Assembly (NCBI RefSeq): GCF_000731095.1
Contig: NZ_JMTZ01000036.1
Span: forward strand, 1-60,432
DNA: 60,432 bases
Source of the DNA: Lysobacter antibioticus
Lineage (GTDB): Bacteria; Pseudomonadota; Gammaproteobacteria; Xanthomonadales; Xanthomonadaceae
Reading direction: 5' to 3'
Made by a program: the position numbers and the translations under genes. Positions 1 to 8,632 of the stretch are shown piece after piece. Every line of letters starts with the position of its first letter. Position 1 is the first letter of the stretch. The notes under the pieces are model-generated. The model saw only the letters and a program-made list of their open reading frames with translations. It ran no database searches and was not told the DNA's origin.

Positions 1-60
1 GGCGGCGCAACCGCGCCGCCGCGACGGAATCTCCCACACCACAGGCAGGGCAAGGCAACG

Positions 61-2538
61 ATGACTCGCAATCCGGTACGGCGCAGGCGCGGTTTGGTTT
101 CGGTTTTCGACGGCAAGGCCTGGCCGATCGCCGCGGCACTGACCCTGGCGCTCGCCGGCGTGCTGAATGCCCATGCCGCCACGCCCAGCCGCGATCCGGC
201 GAGCGAGGTCAACACCTTCATCGGCAGCAAGGACGACGGCAACACCTTTCCGGGCGCGAGCGCACCGTTCGGCCTGATCCAGATCAGCCCGATCGGCGAT
301 CACTACAGCGGCTGGCGTTACGACGATCCGAAGATCCGCGGCTTCGGCCACTCTTTCATTTCCGGCGCGGGTTGCTGGGAGCAGGGCGGTCAGTTGTCGG
401 TGCTGCCGACCACCGGCGAAATCGGCCCGGGCAAGCGTTTCGACACCAAGGAATTCAAGTCCTTCGACCAGAAGGCCTACGCGTCGGCATATACCCACGA
501 CGGCGAAGTCGGCCAGGCCGGCTATTACAAGGTGCGCCTGACCGGCGAAGCTGCCGGCCCCATCGACGCCGAGGCGACCGCGCTGACGCGCGCAGCGGCC
601 GAGCGTTACACCTTTCCGGCCGGCGCCAAGCAGGGCACGATCCTGGTCAACACCGGCCAGGCCAACGAGCGTCATCTCGTCGTCGGCAGCAGCGTGCAGG
701 TGATCGGCGACCGCGTCGTCGAAGGCAAGATAGTCACCAAGAGCTTCTGCGGCGGCCAGCAGTACACGACCTGGTACCGCATGGAGTTCGACCGCCCCTT
801 CGCCAGCTTCGGCACCTGGGACGAAACCGGCGGTCACGCCGGCGGCCGCGCCAGCATGCAGGGCGACACGCGTCCGCACGGCGCCTGGTTCACCTTCGAT
901 ACCAAGGACGGCCGCGCGGTCAGCGCGGTCAGCGCGATCTCGCACGTCGATGCCGAAGGCGCGCGCCGCAACCTGCGCGACGAAGGCATGAAGAACGGCA
1001 AGCTGCTGAGCTTCGATGCGATGCGCAAGCAGGCGCAGGACGGCTGGCGCAAGGAACTGGACTCGGTGCGGGTCAGCGGCGGCAGCGCCGACGACCGCGT
1101 CGTGTTCTACACCGCGCTGTACCACTCGCTGCTGCAGCCGTTGACCGGCAGCGACAGCGACGGCCGCTACCGCGGCTACGACACCGAAATCCACAAAGCC
1201 GAAGGCTGGACCTATTACGAGTATTTCTCGCTGTGGGACACCTATCGCTCGCAGAACCAGCTTCTGGCCATGCTGCGTCCGCAGCGTGCACGCGACATCG
1301 CCAACTCCATGCTCAAGATCCACGAACAGAACGGCTGGCTGCCGCGCTGGGGCTACGCCAACTACGACAGCAACGTCATGACCGGCGACCCGGCGACGCC
1401 GTTCATGGTCGATCTGTGGCGTTTCGGCGCGCTCGAAGGCCGCGAGCAGCAGGCCTATAAGGCCTTGCGCGAGAACGCCTACGGCACGCCGCCGGCGCTG
1501 GTGCGCAGCAACGGCCGCGCCGGCAATCCGAGCTATCTGGAGCGCGGTTTCGTCCAGTACGACCGTGCCTTCCCGGCCAAGAGCATGGACGTCGATCCGC
1601 ACCACGGCGGTTCCTCGACCCTGGAATACGCACTGGCCGATTGCTCCTTGTCGCAGATGGCCGACGCCCTCGGCCAAAGCGCCGACGCGGCGACCTTGCG
1701 CGAACGCGGCCGCAACTGGCGCAAGGTCTGGGACGCCGAGGCGGCCGATCCGGAGCTGGGTTTCCGCGGTTTCCCGCGTCCGCGCCTGGACGACGGCCAG
1801 TTCTACGTCGAGGCCGACGGCGGCTACAGCCCACGTTCGCACCACGGCTTCCACGAAGGCACCGCCTGGCAGTACCAGTGGCTGGTGCAGCAAGACATGC
1901 CCGGCCTGGTCGCGGCGATGGGCGGCAATGAGCAGACCGGCAAGCGCCTGGATGCGTTCTTCGCCTACGACCAACTCGTCGCCGACCCGCTCAATGCGGC
2001 GCGCAAGCAGTGGGTGGTCGGGCCCTACAGCTATTACAACCAATACCGTTACAACCCGAATAACGAGCCCGATCTGCACAGCCCGTGGATGTACACGCTG
2101 ATCGGCCAGCCGTGGAAGACCACGGCGGTGCTGCGCTCGGCGCAGGCCTTGTTCACCAACGCGCCGAACGGCGTCACCGGCAACGACGACCTGGGCACGA
2201 TGTCGGCCTGGTATCTGTTCAGCGCGATCGGCCTGTACCCGGCGGTGCCCGGCACCGGCGAACTGCTGCTGCACACGCCGCGTTTCGAAAAGATCGAGCT
2301 CGACCTGGGGCAGGGCAAGACCCTGACCATCGAAGCGCCCGGCGCGGACGGCCGCGGCCTGCAGTACGTGCAGTCGGCCAGCTTCGACGGCAAGCCGCAG
2401 GACCGGGTCTGGCTGGATTGGGCGAAGTTGCGCAACGGCGGCACTTTGCGTTTCGCGCTCGACAAGATGCCGCCGGCCGCAGGTTGGGGCACGAAGGCGG
2501 AGGCGCTGCCGAAGTCGGCCTGCGCGTCGCCGCAGTGA
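61..2538 (+). CDS. GH92 alpha-mannosidase, exported
   Basis: Predicted glycoside hydrolase family 92 enzyme (exo-acting, calcium-dependent, usually alpha-1,2-mannosidase) that trims terminal mannose from high-mannose glycans in the periplasm. The 825-residue protein has a basic N-terminus and hydrophobic segment with a likely cleavage near residue 39 (AHA/AT). The N-terminal beta-domain shows the family pattern GNTFPGASAPFGLIQ. The C-terminal catalytic domain carries the GH92 hallmark GNDDLGTMSAWY (about residues 707-718), which includes the acidic pair around the active site. Length fits the family. The start is the first ATG, after an AGGGCAAGG ribosome-binding stretch. It heads a plus-strand run with a GH20 enzyme, a TonB-dependent receptor and a GH2 beta-mannosidase. 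The exact linkage cleaved cannot be read from the sequence. Confidence 0.93.
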   Translation: MTRNPVRRRRGLVSVFDGKAWPIAAALTLALAGVLNAHAATPSRDPASEVNTFIGSKDDGNTFPGASAPFGLIQISPIGDHYSGWRYDDPKIRGFGHSFISGAGCWEQGGQLSVLPTTGEIGPGKRFDTKEFKSFDQKAYASAYTHDGEVGQAGYYKVRLTGEAAGPIDAEATALTRAAAERYTFPAGAKQGTILVNTGQANERHLVVGSSVQVIGDRVVEGKIVTKSFCGGQQYTTWYRMEFDRPFASFGTWDETGGHAGGRASMQGDTRPHGAWFTFDTKDGRAVSAVSAISHVDAEGARRNLRDEGMKNGKLLSFDAMRKQAQDGWRKELDSVRVSGGSADDRVVFYTALYHSLLQPLTGSDSDGRYRGYDTEIHKAEGWTYYEYFSLWDTYRSQNQLLAMLRPQRARDIANSMLKIHEQNGWLPRWGYANYDSNVMTGDPATPFMVDLWRFGALEGREQQAYKALRENAYGTPPALVRSNGRAGNPSYLERGFVQYDRAFPAKSMDVDPHHGGSSTLEYALADCSLSQMADALGQSADAATLRERGRNWRKVWDAEAADPELGFRGFPRPRLDDGQFYVEADGGYSPRSHHGFHEGTAWQYQWLVQQDMPGLVAAMGGNEQTGKRLDAFFAYDQLVADPLNAARKQWVVGPYSYYNQYRYNPNNEPDLHSPWMYTLIGQPWKTTAVLRSAQALFTNAPNGVTGNDDLGTMSAWYLFSAIGLYPAVPGTGELLLHTPRFEKIELDLGQGKTLTIEAPGADGRGLQYVQSASFDGKPQDRVWLDWAKLRNGGTLRFALDKMPPAAGWGTKAEALPKSACASPQ

Positions 2539-2641
2539 TGGGTTCGATGCGGTGAAGTTTCGGTAATGACGTCATGGCGGCGAGGCCATGAGGGTGAAGT
2601 CGAGGCGCTGAAGTCCGGCCTGGGTTCGTCCGTTTCCAGAC

Positions 2642-2726
2642 CGTCGTCCCCGCGAAGGCGGGGATCCAGGGCCTTACTGCGTTATAGCTCTGAAGTCTCT
2701 GGATCCCCGCCTTCGCGGGGATGACG
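2642..2726. repeat. Paired palindromic repeat (dRS3-like), copy 1
   Basis: Two 28-bp arms at 2642-2669 and 2699-2726 are inverted copies with one mismatch, separated by 29 bp. Each arm itself contains the small palindrome CCCCGCGAAGGCGGGG. A second, nearly identical pair lies at 16001-16084. Such short palindromes are dispersed in many beta- and gammaproteobacterial genomes. It occupies most of the gap between the GH92 and GH20 genes, so it may form a hairpin in the transcript. Confidence 0.85.
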
Positions 2727-2831
2727 AACTTCAGGGCGGCATGGCAGTGCAGATCCGCGATCCCAGCCTCGGCCGGGGGCGCGGAACTCAAAGCGGCAGT
2801 TGATTCGAAGCAGTTCGAGGAAACCGATTCG

Positions 2832-5255
2832 ATGAAAGACGCATTGGCGAAGATGGGACGTTCGAAACTGCGCGTGGCGATGCTGAGCCTGGTCGGCGCG
2901 GCGATCGGCCTGGCGCCGTTGGCGCACGCCGACGAGGTTCCGCTGGCCGGTGCGAGCAAGGTCGCCGCCAATGCCGGCACGGCGCTGGCCGCGCCCGAAC
3001 TGGTGCCGCTGCCGGCGAAGCTGCTGCGCGGCGAGGGCGAGTTCGTTCTCGACGCTACGACCACGCTCTATGCCAACAACGCCGAAGCGCGCGCCATTGC
3101 CCAGTTGCTGCGCGACGAACTGATCGCGACCCAGGACCTGACCCTGCCGTTGCGCAGCGGCGCGCCGCGCGTGCACAAGGGCGAGGCCGACCCCAGCCGC
3201 TATGTGCAGTTGGTCGCCGAGCCGGTCGCCGCCCATGCCGATGCGCGCTCGAAAGAGCGTTACACCCTGGAAATTACCGCGCGCGGCATTCGTCTGTCCG
3301 GCCCGCCTGCGGGTTTGTTCTACGGCTATCAATCGCTGCGCCAGTTGTTGCCGGCAGCGCGCAGCGCGCAAGCATTGCGCTTGCCCGCGTTGAGTATCGA
3401 GGACCAGCCGCGCTTCGTTTACCGCGGCATGCACCTCGACGTCGGCCGGCATATGTACCCGGTCGCCTTCATCAAGCGCTATGTCGACCTGATGGCGCAG
3501 TACAAGCTCAATACGTTTCACTGGCACCTGACCGAGGACCAGGGCTGGCGCATCGAGATCAAGCGCTATCCGAAGCTGACCAAGATCGGCGCGCAGCGCA
3601 AGGAAACCGTGCTCGGCCGCAACATCGATCCCTACGTCGGCGACGGCAAGCCTTACGGCGGTTTCTACACCCAGGACGAAGTGCGCGAGGTCGTGGCCTA
3701 CGCCAAGGCCCGCCACATCATGGTGATCCCGGAAATCGAGATGCCGGGCCACTCGTTGGCCGCGCTGGCCGCATACCCGGAACTGGCCTGCACGCCGGGG
3801 CCGTTCGAGGTCGGCAGCAACTGGGGCGTGTACGACGACATTTATTGCCCGAAAGAGGAGACCTTCAAGTTCCTCGAGAACGTGCTCGACGAAGTGGTGG
3901 CGCTGTTCCCGGCGCCCTACCTGCACATCGGCGGCGACGAAGCGCCGAAGACGCGCTGGCAGAGCAGCGAAGTCGCGCAGGCGGTGATCCGCCGCGAAGG
4001 CCTGAAGGACGAACACGAGTTGCAGAGCTACTTCATCCAGCGCATGGAGAAGTTCCTGCATTCGCGCGGCAAGCGCATCATCGGCTGGGACGAGATCCTC
4101 GAAGGCGGCCTGGCCCCGGACGCGACGGTGATGTCCTGGCGCGGCGAAGCCGGCGGCATCGCCGCGGCGCGCCAGGGGCACGACGTCATCATGACCCCGA
4201 CCCAGTGCTGCTATTTCGACTACGGCCAGGGGCCGGCGCGCCACGAGCAGTGGAACCTCGGCGGCGAGCTGAGCCTGGACAAGGTCTACGGTTACGACCC
4301 GGTGCCGAAGGAACTCGATGCCGCGCAGGCCAAGCACGTGCTCGGCGTGCAGGGTAACGTCTGGAGCGAGTACCTCAAGACCGAGGCGATGGTCGAGTAC
4401 ATGGTGTTCCCGCGCATGCTCGCCCTGGCCGAAGTCGCCTGGACGCCGCAGGGCGACCGCGATTTCGCCGATTTCCAACAGCGCTTGCGCGGGCAGTTTC
4501 CGCGTCTGGACCGCGAACAGGTCGGCTACCGCATCTCGGCGCCGGCCGGGCTGAAGGACGTGATGCAGGTACAGGGCCAGGGCGCGCCCGACGAATTCGT
4601 GCAGGTGTTCGAGCTGACCGCATCGGTGCCGGGCGCGACCATCCGCTACACCGTCGACGGCAGCGAGCCGAGCGATGCCTCGCCGGTTTACGCAGGCCCG
4701 ATCGAAGTGCGCGTGCCGCTCGACCAGGTACGCAGCTTGCGCACCGTCACCGTGCTCGGCAACGGCCGTCGCAGCGGCGTGCACAGCGCGCAGGTGCAGT
4801 ACCGCAGCTATCGCGCGGCGGTGGCGCCGCCCAAGCGCAAGAGCGCGGGCTTGAGCTATCGCCTGTACGAAGGCCAGTTCTCCACTCTCGACGAGTTCGA
4901 AGCCGCGGCCGCGCCGGTCGAGCAGGGCGTCGCGACCTCTCTGGACCTGGCGCCGTATGCGCGGCAAAGCCGCTACGGTCTGCAGTACGAAGGCCTGATC
5001 GAAGTGCCGGCCGACGGCGTGTATCGCTTCGCCTTGCAGGGCGACGACCGTTCGGCCTTGTACGTCGACGGCGAGCGGGTCATCCGCAACGACAGTTACG
5101 ACCAGACTCTGGAAGGTTCGCTGCCGCTGCGCCGCGGCTGGCATCGTCTGCGCCTGGCCTGGTACCAGCGTGGCGGCGGGCAGAGCCTGCGCTTGCGTTG
5201 GGCCGCGCCGGGACAGACGCTGCAGGATCTCGATGCGAAGGGTGCGGTGCATTGA
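2832..5255 (+). CDS. GH20 beta-N-acetylhexosaminidase with PA14 domain, exported
   Basis: Removes terminal beta-linked GlcNAc or GalNAc from glycans by substrate-assisted catalysis. The ATG at 2832 is chosen because GAGGAAACC precedes it and a signal peptide follows at once (cleavage near the AHA/DE site). The order of domains is an N-terminal GH20b fold, the catalytic barrel with the HIGGDEAPK motif (catalytic pair D369-E370), a chitobiase C-terminal Ig-like domain (VPGATIRYTVDGSEPS), and a C-terminal PA14 domain (about residues 680-800) that probably binds carbohydrate. The predicted length is 807 residues, longer than minimal GH20 enzymes because of the added domains. It lies between GH92 and the TonB-dependent receptor on the same strand, which supports a joint role in glycan breakdown. 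Confidence 0.93.
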   Translation: MKDALAKMGRSKLRVAMLSLVGAAIGLAPLAHADEVPLAGASKVAANAGTALAAPELVPLPAKLLRGEGEFVLDATTTLYANNAEARAIAQLLRDELIATQDLTLPLRSGAPRVHKGEADPSRYVQLVAEPVAAHADARSKERYTLEITARGIRLSGPPAGLFYGYQSLRQLLPAARSAQALRLPALSIEDQPRFVYRGMHLDVGRHMYPVAFIKRYVDLMAQYKLNTFHWHLTEDQGWRIEIKRYPKLTKIGAQRKETVLGRNIDPYVGDGKPYGGFYTQDEVREVVAYAKARHIMVIPEIEMPGHSLAALAAYPELACTPGPFEVGSNWGVYDDIYCPKEETFKFLENVLDEVVALFPAPYLHIGGDEAPKTRWQSSEVAQAVIRREGLKDEHELQSYFIQRMEKFLHSRGKRIIGWDEILEGGLAPDATVMSWRGEAGGIAAARQGHDVIMTPTQCCYFDYGQGPARHEQWNLGGELSLDKVYGYDPVPKELDAAQAKHVLGVQGNVWSEYLKTEAMVEYMVFPRMLALAEVAWTPQGDRDFADFQQRLRGQFPRLDREQVGYRISAPAGLKDVMQVQGQGAPDEFVQVFELTASVPGATIRYTVDGSEPSDASPVYAGPIEVRVPLDQVRSLRTVTVLGNGRRSGVHSAQVQYRSYRAAVAPPKRKSAGLSYRLYEGQFSTLDEFEAAAAPVEQGVATSLDLAPYARQSRYGLQYEGLIEVPADGVYRFALQGDDRSALYVDGERVIRNDSYDQTLEGSLPLRRGWHRLRLAWYQRGGGQSLRLRWAAPGQTLQDLDAKGAVH

Positions 5256-5426
5256 TGCGCGCCGCGCCGTTCGCATCGCTAGTTCGACGAAGTACGGGTG
5301 GATTTTTTTTGCCCTTTTTTTAGATCGATCCAAATAGAGAACGCCACAAAAACGCCACAGCAGCTCGACACAGAGCACGAACGTAACCTTGGCCGAGGGT
5401 TCGGCCGCGATTGGGAGGGGTAGCAG

Positions 5427-8333
5427 GTGAACCACAATCAGCACCGCAACGAGCGCCAGCATCCGAGCCGCACGCCGACGGAACGCCGCCGCGCACACAG
5501 GAACGTCTTGACTGCGGCGATGCTCGCCGCCTTGTATCTGCCGCTGGCCGCGGCGGCGCAGGAAGCGAGCGCGCAGGACCCGGCGGCCGCGGCCGGCGAG
5601 GTCAAGTCGATCGACAAGATCACCGTCACCGGTTCGCGCATCAAGCGCGCCGAAGTCGAAGGCCCGGCGCCGGTCACGGTGATCAGCGCCGACCAGATCA
5701 AGCGCGAAGGCTTCTCGACCGTGTACGAAGCGTTGAGCACCCTGACCGAGGTCACCGGCTCGGTGCAGGCCGACGTCAACAAGGGCCCGACGCCGAACGC
5801 CAGCCCGCTCAACATGCGCAATCTCGGGCCGGGCCGCACCCTGCTGCTGATCGACGGGCGCCGCGTCGCCGATTACCCGCTGCCTTATGAGGGCCGCGGC
5901 AACTTCGCCAATTTCAACAACATCCCCATGGCCGCGGTCGAGCGCATCGAAGTGTTGGCCAGCGGCGGCTCGGCGATCTACGGTTCCGACGCGATGGCGG
6001 GCGTGATCAACGTCATCATGAAGAAGAACTTCAATGGCGACGAAGTGCGCATCAAGGGCGGTACCACCACCCGCGGCGGCGGCGACTCCTTCGACCTGTC
6101 GTGGACCGGCGGCCGCACCGGCGACAAGTGGAGCGCGACCTACGGCGTGCAGTGGAGCGGCCGCGAAACTTTGTTCGCCGGCGACCGCGAGTTCGTCGAC
6201 TCCGACCTCGAGCCGGCCAACACGGTCAAGCCGCTGGTCAACGATCCCTGGCCGTGGGTCTGGGGCGTGGAACTGATCGACAGCGCCAGCAAGCGCCGCG
6301 TGACGCCGCCGACCGGCGCCTGCGACCGCTTCCAGGACTTGCCGCTGCACAACTTCATCGGCAACGAGGGCAATGCCCCCGAGTTCCCCGGCTACAGCTG
6401 CACCCAGGGCAAGGGCAACGCCTTGTGGAGCCTGCGCAACGGGTCCAACAACGTCTCGGCCTTCGGCAATTTCAGCTACGACTTCGACAACGGCATGCAG
6501 GCCTGGGTCAGCGCCTCGTTGTGGGACAGCGAAGGCGAGTCGCGCCAGGACGAGGCCCTGCGCTTCGAGTTGAACCGAGGCGGCGCCTTCTATGACCAGG
6601 GCACCGGCCGCAGCTACCAGGCGCGTCGCGCCTTCACCGTGCCCGAGGCCGGCGGCCGCGATCCGTTCCTGTTCTACACCAACGAACGCTCCTGGGACCT
6701 GGCCGGCGGTCTGCGCGGCCGCTTCGGCGAAAGGTTCAACTGGGACGCCACCGTCGGCCGCACCGAGTACAAGGTCGACTTCAGCTTCCCCTCGGTGGTG
6801 CAGAGCGCGGTCGACGAGTATTTCCTCGGGCCGCAGCTGGGCACGAATGGCGGCTTGCCGGCCTATCGCTTGAACCAGGATCGTTTCTGGAACCCGATGG
6901 ACATGGCGACCTTCCAGCGCTTGACCACCCACGGCCATTCCAGTGCCAAGTCGTGGATGAACCAGGCCCAGTTCGCGGTCAACGGCGACTTGTTCGACTT
7001 GCCGGCCGGCCCGGTCGGTTTCGCCGCGGTGTTGGAAGCGGGCTCGCAAGGCTATCGTCTGAGCCCCGATCCGCTGACCTTCGGCCCCAACAAGCAGTAC
7101 GACCAGCCCGGCGGTACCAACCAGGGCGGCGGCGACCGCAAGCGTTATGCGATCGGCGTCGAGTTCAAGTTGCCGCTGTTCGAATCGCTGGACCTGACCA
7201 CCGCCGGCCGTTTCGATCGCTACGACGACGACAGCCGCAAGGAAGGCAACTTCACCTGGAACGCCGGCCTGGAATGGCGCCCGATCGAAAGCCTGCTGCT
7301 GCGCGGCGCCTACAACACCACCTTCCGCGCGCCGGACATGCATTACCTGTTCGCCACCAGCGGCACCGGCACCCAGGAAAGCGCCGACGTCGCTTCGTGC
7401 ATCAAGCGCAACCAGGGCCCGAACTGCGGCTCGGCGTCGGTGTATTACCGTCACGCCACCAGCCGCACCGGTAACCTCAAGCTCGACAGCGAGACTGGCA
7501 AGTCCTGGAGTGCGGGTCTGGTCTGGGATGCGACCGACAATCTGTCGTTCAGTGCCGACTATTGGCGCATGACCATCGACAACCAGGTGCGCGATTTCGA
7601 CATCGCCGACATCCTCGACCTGGAAAGCCAGTGCATCAACGGCGTTCCGCGCAGGTCGTCGGATCGGATGCAGGTCGCGCCGGGCTCGTCGACGTGTTCG
7701 AGCATCCTCTCGCGCGTGAGCCGCAGCAGCCCGGGCACCAACGCCTTCGGCGTCGCCGATCCCAACTATCCCTTGGGCCAGGTGACCTCGGTGCGCAGCG
7801 GCCCGATCAATATCGCCTATCGCGAAGTCGCGGGCGTCGACGTGTCGGCCCGCTACAAGCTGCCGGCGACGGCCTGGGGCGACTTCAGCTTCGCGCTCAA
7901 CTACACCAACCAGTTGAAGAACAACGAGCAGCGCGACCCGGGCGCGCCGATGCAGGAAAACCGCGACAACGATGTGCGCACCTTCGCCCGCGCCAGCGCC
8001 AGCTGGTCGCGCGGGCCGTGGAACGCCACCCTGTTCGCCAATCGCATCGGCCACACCAACGGCGACAACTACAACCGTTGCGCACCGGTCATGCCGGGGC
8101 AAACCTCGACGGAATGCCGGATGGTCGGCAAGCTGAAGGCGCCGATCTACTTCAACCTGACCGCCGGCTACCAGCTGACCGAACAGGCCCGGGTCAACCT
8201 GTACATCGACAACCTGTTCGACGAAGCCGAGTACAAGGACCCCTACAAGATGTTCTTCATCTACGCCAACGAACGGGTGTTCTCGCGCGTGGGCCGCGAA
8301 ATCTCGGCCGAGTTCGTTTACAAGTTCGATTGA
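5427..8333 (+). CDS. TonB-dependent outer-membrane receptor
   Basis: A 968-residue TonB-dependent receptor, probably importing oligosaccharides released by or fed to the flanking glycosidases. A GTG start follows GGGAGGGG at 5413-5420. The N-terminus is long and basic before a signal segment ending in an alanine-rich stretch near residue 45. A TonB-box-like ITVTGSR (residues 65-71) leads into the plug (SADQIKREGF, then the RNLGPGRTLLLIDGRR motif). The rest is a beta-barrel ending in an aromatic-rich strand (FVYKFD), as expected for BamA-dependent outer-membrane proteins. Substrate is inferred only from neighbours. The 171-bp gap before it holds two T-runs but no clear promoter. Confidence 0.93.
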   Translation: MNHNQHRNERQHPSRTPTERRRAHRNVLTAAMLAALYLPLAAAAQEASAQDPAAAAGEVKSIDKITVTGSRIKRAEVEGPAPVTVISADQIKREGFSTVYEALSTLTEVTGSVQADVNKGPTPNASPLNMRNLGPGRTLLLIDGRRVADYPLPYEGRGNFANFNNIPMAAVERIEVLASGGSAIYGSDAMAGVINVIMKKNFNGDEVRIKGGTTTRGGGDSFDLSWTGGRTGDKWSATYGVQWSGRETLFAGDREFVDSDLEPANTVKPLVNDPWPWVWGVELIDSASKRRVTPPTGACDRFQDLPLHNFIGNEGNAPEFPGYSCTQGKGNALWSLRNGSNNVSAFGNFSYDFDNGMQAWVSASLWDSEGESRQDEALRFELNRGGAFYDQGTGRSYQARRAFTVPEAGGRDPFLFYTNERSWDLAGGLRGRFGERFNWDATVGRTEYKVDFSFPSVVQSAVDEYFLGPQLGTNGGLPAYRLNQDRFWNPMDMATFQRLTTHGHSSAKSWMNQAQFAVNGDLFDLPAGPVGFAAVLEAGSQGYRLSPDPLTFGPNKQYDQPGGTNQGGGDRKRYAIGVEFKLPLFESLDLTTAGRFDRYDDDSRKEGNFTWNAGLEWRPIESLLLRGAYNTTFRAPDMHYLFATSGTGTQESADVASCIKRNQGPNCGSASVYYRHATSRTGNLKLDSETGKSWSAGLVWDATDNLSFSADYWRMTIDNQVRDFDIADILDLESQCINGVPRRSSDRMQVAPGSSTCSSILSRVSRSSPGTNAFGVADPNYPLGQVTSVRSGPINIAYREVAGVDVSARYKLPATAWGDFSFALNYTNQLKNNEQRDPGAPMQENRDNDVRTFARASASWSRGPWNATLFANRIGHTNGDNYNRCAPVMPGQTSTECRMVGKLKAPIYFNLTAGYQLTEQARVNLYIDNLFDEAEYKDPYKMFFIYANERVFSRVGREISAEFVYKFD

Positions 8334-8632
8334 TGCAGGCTTGACCGATGCAGGTCCGACCGATGCGGTCGGTATCGATGCATCGATGCAATACCCGCGG
8401 CCGGCCGTTCGCGACCGGCCGCGGCAAACGCTCTCCAGTAAGCGGTGGTGGCCCGGCGATTCCGCGCTCTCCAGGCGGGACGCAGGGTTTTTTCCCGATT
8501 CTCGGGCAGGGGGCGCCTGGATGGGCGCTCCCGTTTTTCTCCCGGGCCTCGGGCACGACCGGTTTCGAATTCATGGCCGGCCGCCGCTGCTGCGGCCGCG
8601 CAACCACGGCAAGCGACTCCCTTGGGGCAAGC

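Noticed and set aside
5298-5322. Terminator at the two T-runs before the TonB-dependent receptor
   Set aside because: No stem precedes either T-run; the region is more likely just AT-rich promoter-proximal DNA.
2682-8102. Very long minus-strand open frame (over 1800 codons) opposite the GH20 and receptor genes
   Set aside because: It is the antisense shadow of high-GC genes: low-complexity Ala/Arg/Val-rich product with no domain, while the plus strand encodes clear enzymes.
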